A DNA stretch of 64,000 bases from an uncultured Candidatus Melainabacteria bacterium (lineage in GTDB: Bacteria; Cyanobacteriota; Vampirovibrionia; Gastranaerophilales; Gastranaerophilaceae), in contig CAKVGS010000007.1 in the NCBI GenBank assembly GCA_934747335.1, positions 1 to 64,000 on the forward strand, in the 5' to 3' direction. Each line of letters begins with the position of its first letter. The stretch's first letter is position 1. The notes under the pieces were generated by a model that had not been told where the DNA came from, searched no databases, and was given only the letters and a program-made list of their open reading frames with translations. Shown here one piece after another: positions 60,703 through 64,000 of this stretch. The translations under genes were made by a program, and so were the position numbers.

Positions 60703-61971
60703 ATGGAAAGATTTATTGGACTAATCGGGATAGTAGTTATATTTTTAATTGTTTTTATGATGTCTAACAATAGAAAAGCAATTAATTATAAAACTATCGG
60801 AACAGGCTTTTTATTACAAATTTTGTTAGCCGTGTTTATATTTAAAGTTCCAATAGGTCAAAAAATGTTTTTGATGATAGGACTTTTTATCCAAAAAATC
60901 CTTGAATTTGCAACAGAAGGCGGATTGTTTGTTTTTGGTGCTCTTTTGCAAAATGACCGTTTAATTGAATTATTCGGTAAAAGTGGCACAATTTTTGCTG
61001 TTCAATTAATATGTACAAACATCTTTATGATGGTTTTGGTTAACATTCTTTATTACTACGGAATTATGCAAAGAGTTGTTGCTGTTTTAGGTAAAGCAAT
61101 GAATAAAATCATGCACATTTCAGGTGCAGAAGCTCTTTCTAACGTGGCAAGTTCTTTTGTGGGGCAAATCACTGCACAAATCATGATTAAACCATATTTA
61201 GAAAAATTAACACGTTCAGAGCTTTTAGCTTCTATGGCAGGTAGCATGGCTTGTATTTCAGGTGCAATTATGCCGATTTATATTGGCATGGGAATTCCTG
61301 CGCATTATATTTTAGCATCATCTGTTATGGCAGCTCCGGGTGCAATGATTTTGGCAAAAATCATATATCCTGAAACTGGCGAACCTGAAACAAGAGATAA
61401 TATCAGAATTTCTAAAAGAAGAACTTTTGCAAATGTTTTTGAAGCGATCTCAAATGGCGCTTCAGACGGTATGAAGGTAGCAATCAATGTTACGGCAATG
61501 ATTTTAGCACTAGTAGCTCTTGTTGCGTTTATTGACTGGATTTTAGGATTAGGCGGAATGTTATGTTACAAATATATTCCGGGATGTTCACATTTAGCGT
61601 TTTTAACTCATTTATCATTAAAATTAATCTTGGGTAAAATATTTGCGATATTCGCAATTATAATTGGTGTTCCACTACACGATGCGTCAACTGTCGGTGC
61701 TTTAATGGGAACAAAACTTGTTCTTAATGAAATGGTAGCTTATGTGGGATTGACCCATGTCGCTCAATCACTTGATCCAAAGAGTTTCATGATTGCCAGC
61801 TTTGCATTATGTAGCTTCGGCAACTTCGGTTCTATTGCAATTCAAATTGGTGGAATTGGAGAACTTGCGCCAAACCAAAAGAAAAATTTAGCAAGACTAG
61901 GTTTAAGAGCTCTTATATGCGGTACTTTGAGCTGCTATCTGTCAGCTGCAATCGTTGGTGTTCTATTGTAG
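60703..61971 (+). CDS. nupC: NupC/CNT family nucleoside transporter
   Basis: 422 residues, about ten membrane helices. GGLFVFGAL, SGAEALSNVASSFVGQITAQ, LASMAGSMACISGAIMPIYI and SNGASDGMKVAINVTAMILA are CNT signatures (nucleoside and Na+/H+ binding on the re-entrant loops). Imports nucleosides by ion symport. It ends 59 bases inside the convergent 61913 gene. Fits a host-dependent lifestyle with salvage. Confidence 0.93.
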   Translation: MERFIGLIGIVVIFLIVFMMSNNRKAINYKTIGTGFLLQILLAVFIFKVPIGQKMFLMIGLFIQKILEFATEGGLFVFGALLQNDRLIELFGKSGTIFAVQLICTNIFMMVLVNILYYYGIMQRVVAVLGKAMNKIMHISGAEALSNVASSFVGQITAQIMIKPYLEKLTRSELLASMAGSMACISGAIMPIYIGMGIPAHYILASSVMAAPGAMILAKIIYPETGEPETRDNIRISKRRTFANVFEAISNGASDGMKVAINVTAMILALVALVAFIDWILGLGGMLCYKYIPGCSHLAFLTHLSLKLILGKIFAIFAIIIGVPLHDASTVGALMGTKLVLNEMVAYVGLTHVAQSLDPKSFMIASFALCSFGNFGSIAIQIGGIGELAPNQKKNLARLGLRALICGTLSCYLSAAIVGVLL

Positions 61972-62233
61972 TCAAAATTTCGTCTTCCATAAGAAGCCCG
62001 ATATTTTTAATATTGGAAATTTGATCTGATAATATTTCCAACATGTTAATAAGATTATTTCTTTCTGCACTAAGCAAGGCAATCATTTCTTTTGGAATAC
62101 CGTAATATTGACCGCTAAATTCTATGCTTTCACAATTTCTTCTTGTAATTTGAACCAATGAATCCATTTTGTATAATTCGTTAAATGTTTCTTGATGAAA
62201 TGATAGCAATTTGTTACCATATTTTTTACTCAT
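61913..62233 (-). CDS. small helical protein, function unknown
   Basis: 106 residues: MSKKYGNKLLSFHQETFNEL, then two long amphipathic helices (KEMIALLSAERNNLINMLEI). The sequence resembles helical bundle proteins; no motif known. Its 3' end overlaps the nupC end by 59 bases on the opposite strand, which is unusual, but codon use looks normal and a divergent promoter region with the PadR gene exists. Moderately confident it is real. Confidence 0.6.
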   Translation of the reverse strand: MSKKYGNKLLSFHQETFNELYKMDSLVQITRRNCESIEFSGQYYGIPKEMIALLSAERNNLINMLEILSDQISNIKNIGLLMEDEILTTIEHQRLQLTDSSSKYRI

Positions 62234-62353
62234 TACAGACCTCTATACTACCTTTAAGACTTCTTAATTCCTTTATATTACAAGTATAAAACGACAATAA
62301 ATTTTGTCGTTAATGTATTTTCCAATTAGCAAATTTCGTCAAAAAATTTATTA

Positions 62354-62362
62354 TGTTATAAT
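62354..62362 (+). promoter_or_regulatory. extended -10 promoter, predicted leaderless start for the PadR gene
   Basis: TGTTATAAT (box 62357-62362) ends 6 bases before ATG 62369; no Shine-Dalgarno sequence. Confidence 0.6.
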
Positions 62363-62368
62363 AAACCT

Positions 62369-62881
62369 ATGATTGAGCTGTTAATTTTATTCGAATTAAA
62401 TAGACGAGTTTTGACGATGTATGGAATTTCAAAAGAAATCCGTGCAACATTTGCAGTGTTGACTACACCAAGTTATGGAACAATAAAACCTGCTCTTACG
62501 CGTCTTGAAAATAGTGGTTTTGTAAAAAAACAAAAAACTATGTCAGAAGGCGGACGTCCGTCTTGCTATTATTCAATTACAAAAGAAGGTGTTGAAGAAT
62601 TGAAACACTTGATTATGGCACCGCCACCGGAAAACCCTATTCAATTTTTTACAACGGCTCGCGTGAAACTCGCTTGTTCTGATTGTTTAAATAACGAAGA
62701 GCAATTAACAATGCTAAGACAATTGAAATTGAAAGCTGAAAATATTTTGCTTGATACACAAAATATGATGCGAGAAAAAGAACTTTCTTTTTATCCAAAA
62801 ATGGTTTTTGATAATCTAACTTGCGAATACAAAAATTTTATATCATTACTGGAGGGTTTTGAACATGCCTGCACTCATTAG
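62369..62881 (+). CDS. PadR-family transcriptional regulator
   Basis: 170 residues. An N-terminal winged helix: LLILFELNRRVLTMYGISKE, TPSYGTIKPALTRLENSGFV (recognition helix) and SEGGRPSCYYSITKEGVEEL (wing), followed by a C-terminal helical dimerisation domain as in PadR subfamily-2 proteins. Usually a repressor released by a small ligand. It overlaps the DUF512 gene by 17 bases, so the two are co-transcribed. Targets unknown; autoregulation is common in the family. Confidence 0.9.
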   Translation: MIELLILFELNRRVLTMYGISKEIRATFAVLTTPSYGTIKPALTRLENSGFVKKQKTMSEGGRPSCYYSITKEGVEELKHLIMAPPPENPIQFFTTARVKLACSDCLNNEEQLTMLRQLKLKAENILLDTQNMMREKELSFYPKMVFDNLTCEYKNFISLLEGFEHACTH

Positions 62882-64000
62882 CGGCGTAGTAGAAGATTCT
62901 ATCGCTCAAGAGCTTGAAATAGAAGAAGGCGACATTTTTCTATCTATTGATGGCGAAAAACTCCAAGACATGATAGATTATCGTTTTATGTGTAAAAGTG
63001 AATTTTTAACAATTGAAATCCAAAAGAAAAATGGAGAGATTGAAGAAATTGAACTTGAAAAAGATTACGACGATGATTTAGGTATAATTTTTGAGAGTGC
63101 TGTTTTTGATAGAGTAAAACCTTGTTTAAATAATTGTATATTCTGTTTTGTAGCTCAACAGCCAAAAGGTTTGAGAGATACTTTATACATAAAAGATGAT
63201 GATTATAGACTTTCTTATTTACAAGGTACTTATATTACGACTACAAATCTTACGGATGCGGACAAAGAAAGAATTTCTTCTCTTCATTTGGGGCCGTTTT
63301 ATATTTCTGTACATACAACAAATCCTGAATTAAGGGTAAAAATGCTGCGAAACCCTAATGCAGGAAAAATTATGGAAAATTTAAAATGGTTTAAAGAAAA
63401 TGAAATTCCATTCCATGCTCAAATTGTCCTATGCCCCGGATATAATGATAGTGCGGAGTTAGATAGAACATTGAACGATTTGACTTCATTGGGTTCAGCT
63501 TTGCTTTCTGTTGCAATCGTTCCTGTTGGTGTAACACAATTTAGGTCTAGTGAATTAAAAACAGTTGATAAAAAAGTTGCGGAAGAAACAATTAATATTT
63601 CATCAAAATACAAAAAAGTTTGTTGTTCTGATGAATTCTTTTTGCTGGCTGAAAAAGAAATTCCAAAAGCACGATATTATGGCAATTTTTCACAGCTTGA
63701 TGATGGTGTCGGTTCTCTCAGAACAATTATGGATGATTTTGATACCTTTGAACTTCCAAAAAGACTTTCGAAGAAATTGAAAATAAGTTTTGCCTGCTCT
63801 GTTGCTGCAAAATCAGCGTTTGAATATATTGCATCAAAATTAAATAAAATTGTAAATTTAAAATGCACTGTTAACCCTGTTAAATCTACTTATTGGGGGA
63901 AAAATATTACGGTTGCGGGACTTATTACGTCAGAAGATTTAATAAATACAGTGAAGAATATTGATGCAGATTATATAGTCATACCGTCAATTATGTTGAA
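62865..64000 (+). CDS. DUF512 family radical SAM protein with N-terminal PDZ-like domain, C-terminus cut by window
   Basis: Open from ATG 62865 (GGAGGG upstream) to the end of the window, 378 codons so far. A PDZ-like start (MPALISGVVEDSIAQELEIE, GDIFLSIDGEKLQDMIDYRF), then PCLNNCIFCFVAQ, the CxxxCxxC cluster motif of the family, TYITTTNLTDAD, and IVPVGVTQFR leading into the DUF512 domain. The family is conserved in Cyanobacteria and Clostridia; its reaction is not established. The stop lies beyond base 64000. Confidence 0.93.
   Translation, partial: MPALISGVVEDSIAQELEIEEGDIFLSIDGEKLQDMIDYRFMCKSEFLTIEIQKKNGEIEEIELEKDYDDDLGIIFESAVFDRVKPCLNNCIFCFVAQQPKGLRDTLYIKDDDYRLSYLQGTYITTTNLTDADKERISSLHLGPFYISVHTTNPELRVKMLRNPNAGKIMENLKWFKENEIPFHAQIVLCPGYNDSAELDRTLNDLTSLGSALLSVAIVPVGVTQFRSSELKTVDKKVAEETINISSKYKKVCCSDEFFLLAEKEIPKARYYGNFSQLDDGVGSLRTIMDDFDTFELPKRLSKKLKISFACSVAAKSAFEYIASKLNKIVNLKCTVNPVKSTYWGKNITVAGLITSEDLINTVKNIDADYIVIPSIML

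Overview
The window is A+T-rich bacterial DNA that reads best as a gut Melainabacteria / Vampirovibrionia genome (order Gastranaerophilales, the non-photosynthetic sister group of Cyanobacteria). This is an inference from gene content: a DUF3326 protein and a DUF512 radical-SAM protein typical of the cyanobacterial lineage, a Gram-negative envelope (OmpH/Skp-like chaperone, TonB/ExbB/ExbD), a GH57 branching enzyme, a DXS-type synthase, and many unrelated proteins that share a short N-terminal 'aromatic + K/G/S' tag. No phage integrase, IS transposase, rRNA or CRISPR array was seen. Several dispersed palindromic repeat families fill most gaps.

Layout. 1-3.1 kb: end of a type IV pilin-like gene, DUF3326, purB, tRNA-Arg. 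3.2-7.5 kb: glycan cluster (two glycosyltransferases, rfbC-rfbB-rfbA). 7.5-14.6 kb: one leftward giant gene (about 2,360 aa, HD domain) behind a sigma-28-type promoter. 15.7-24.9 kb: an unusual leftward cluster of AAA+ ATPases, a pseudo-AAA protein and M16-like proteins, partly duplicated in tandem, followed by a rightward HExxH protein. 25-32.7 kb: tRNA-Gln, envelope proteins, a CoA-protein-activase-like gene, DXS, cupin, radical SAM, GH57 branching enzyme. 32.9-38.9 kb: a ClpN / pseudo-AAA / FtsH-type protease fusion and a two-copy M16 peptidase. 39.2-40.4 kb: rplJ-rplL with an attenuator leader. 40.5-46.2 kb: repeat-rich DNA, a (GTA)15 tract beside a second sigma-28-type promoter, an M48 peptidase operon, twin 167-bp structured repeats in front of two unknown genes, tRNA-Asp. 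46.3-51.5 kb: VirB10-like outer proteins and a tonB-exbB-exbD-exbD operon. 51.6-64 kb: membrane protein, holA/holB, a third sigma-28-type promoter and its acidic protein, TPR, MgtC, CCA-adding enzyme, DUF475, NupC, PadR and a DUF512 radical-SAM gene cut by the window end.

Most interesting signals: (1) three near-consensus sigma-28 (FliA-type) promoters in front of non-flagellar proteins, each with an upstream inverted repeat, one next to a trinucleotide microsatellite; (2) a cluster in which canonical AAA+ ATPases sit beside a paralogue that has lost every nucleotide-binding motif, together with M16-like proteins lacking the zinc motif; (3) a soluble ClpN-pseudoAAA-M41 fusion with intact zinc ligands; (4) a common N-terminal tag on otherwise unrelated proteins; (5) twin structured elements that may be an RNA; (6) two genes broken by exactly one surplus A in a poly-A tract; (7) several promoters placed so that the mRNA would be leaderless.
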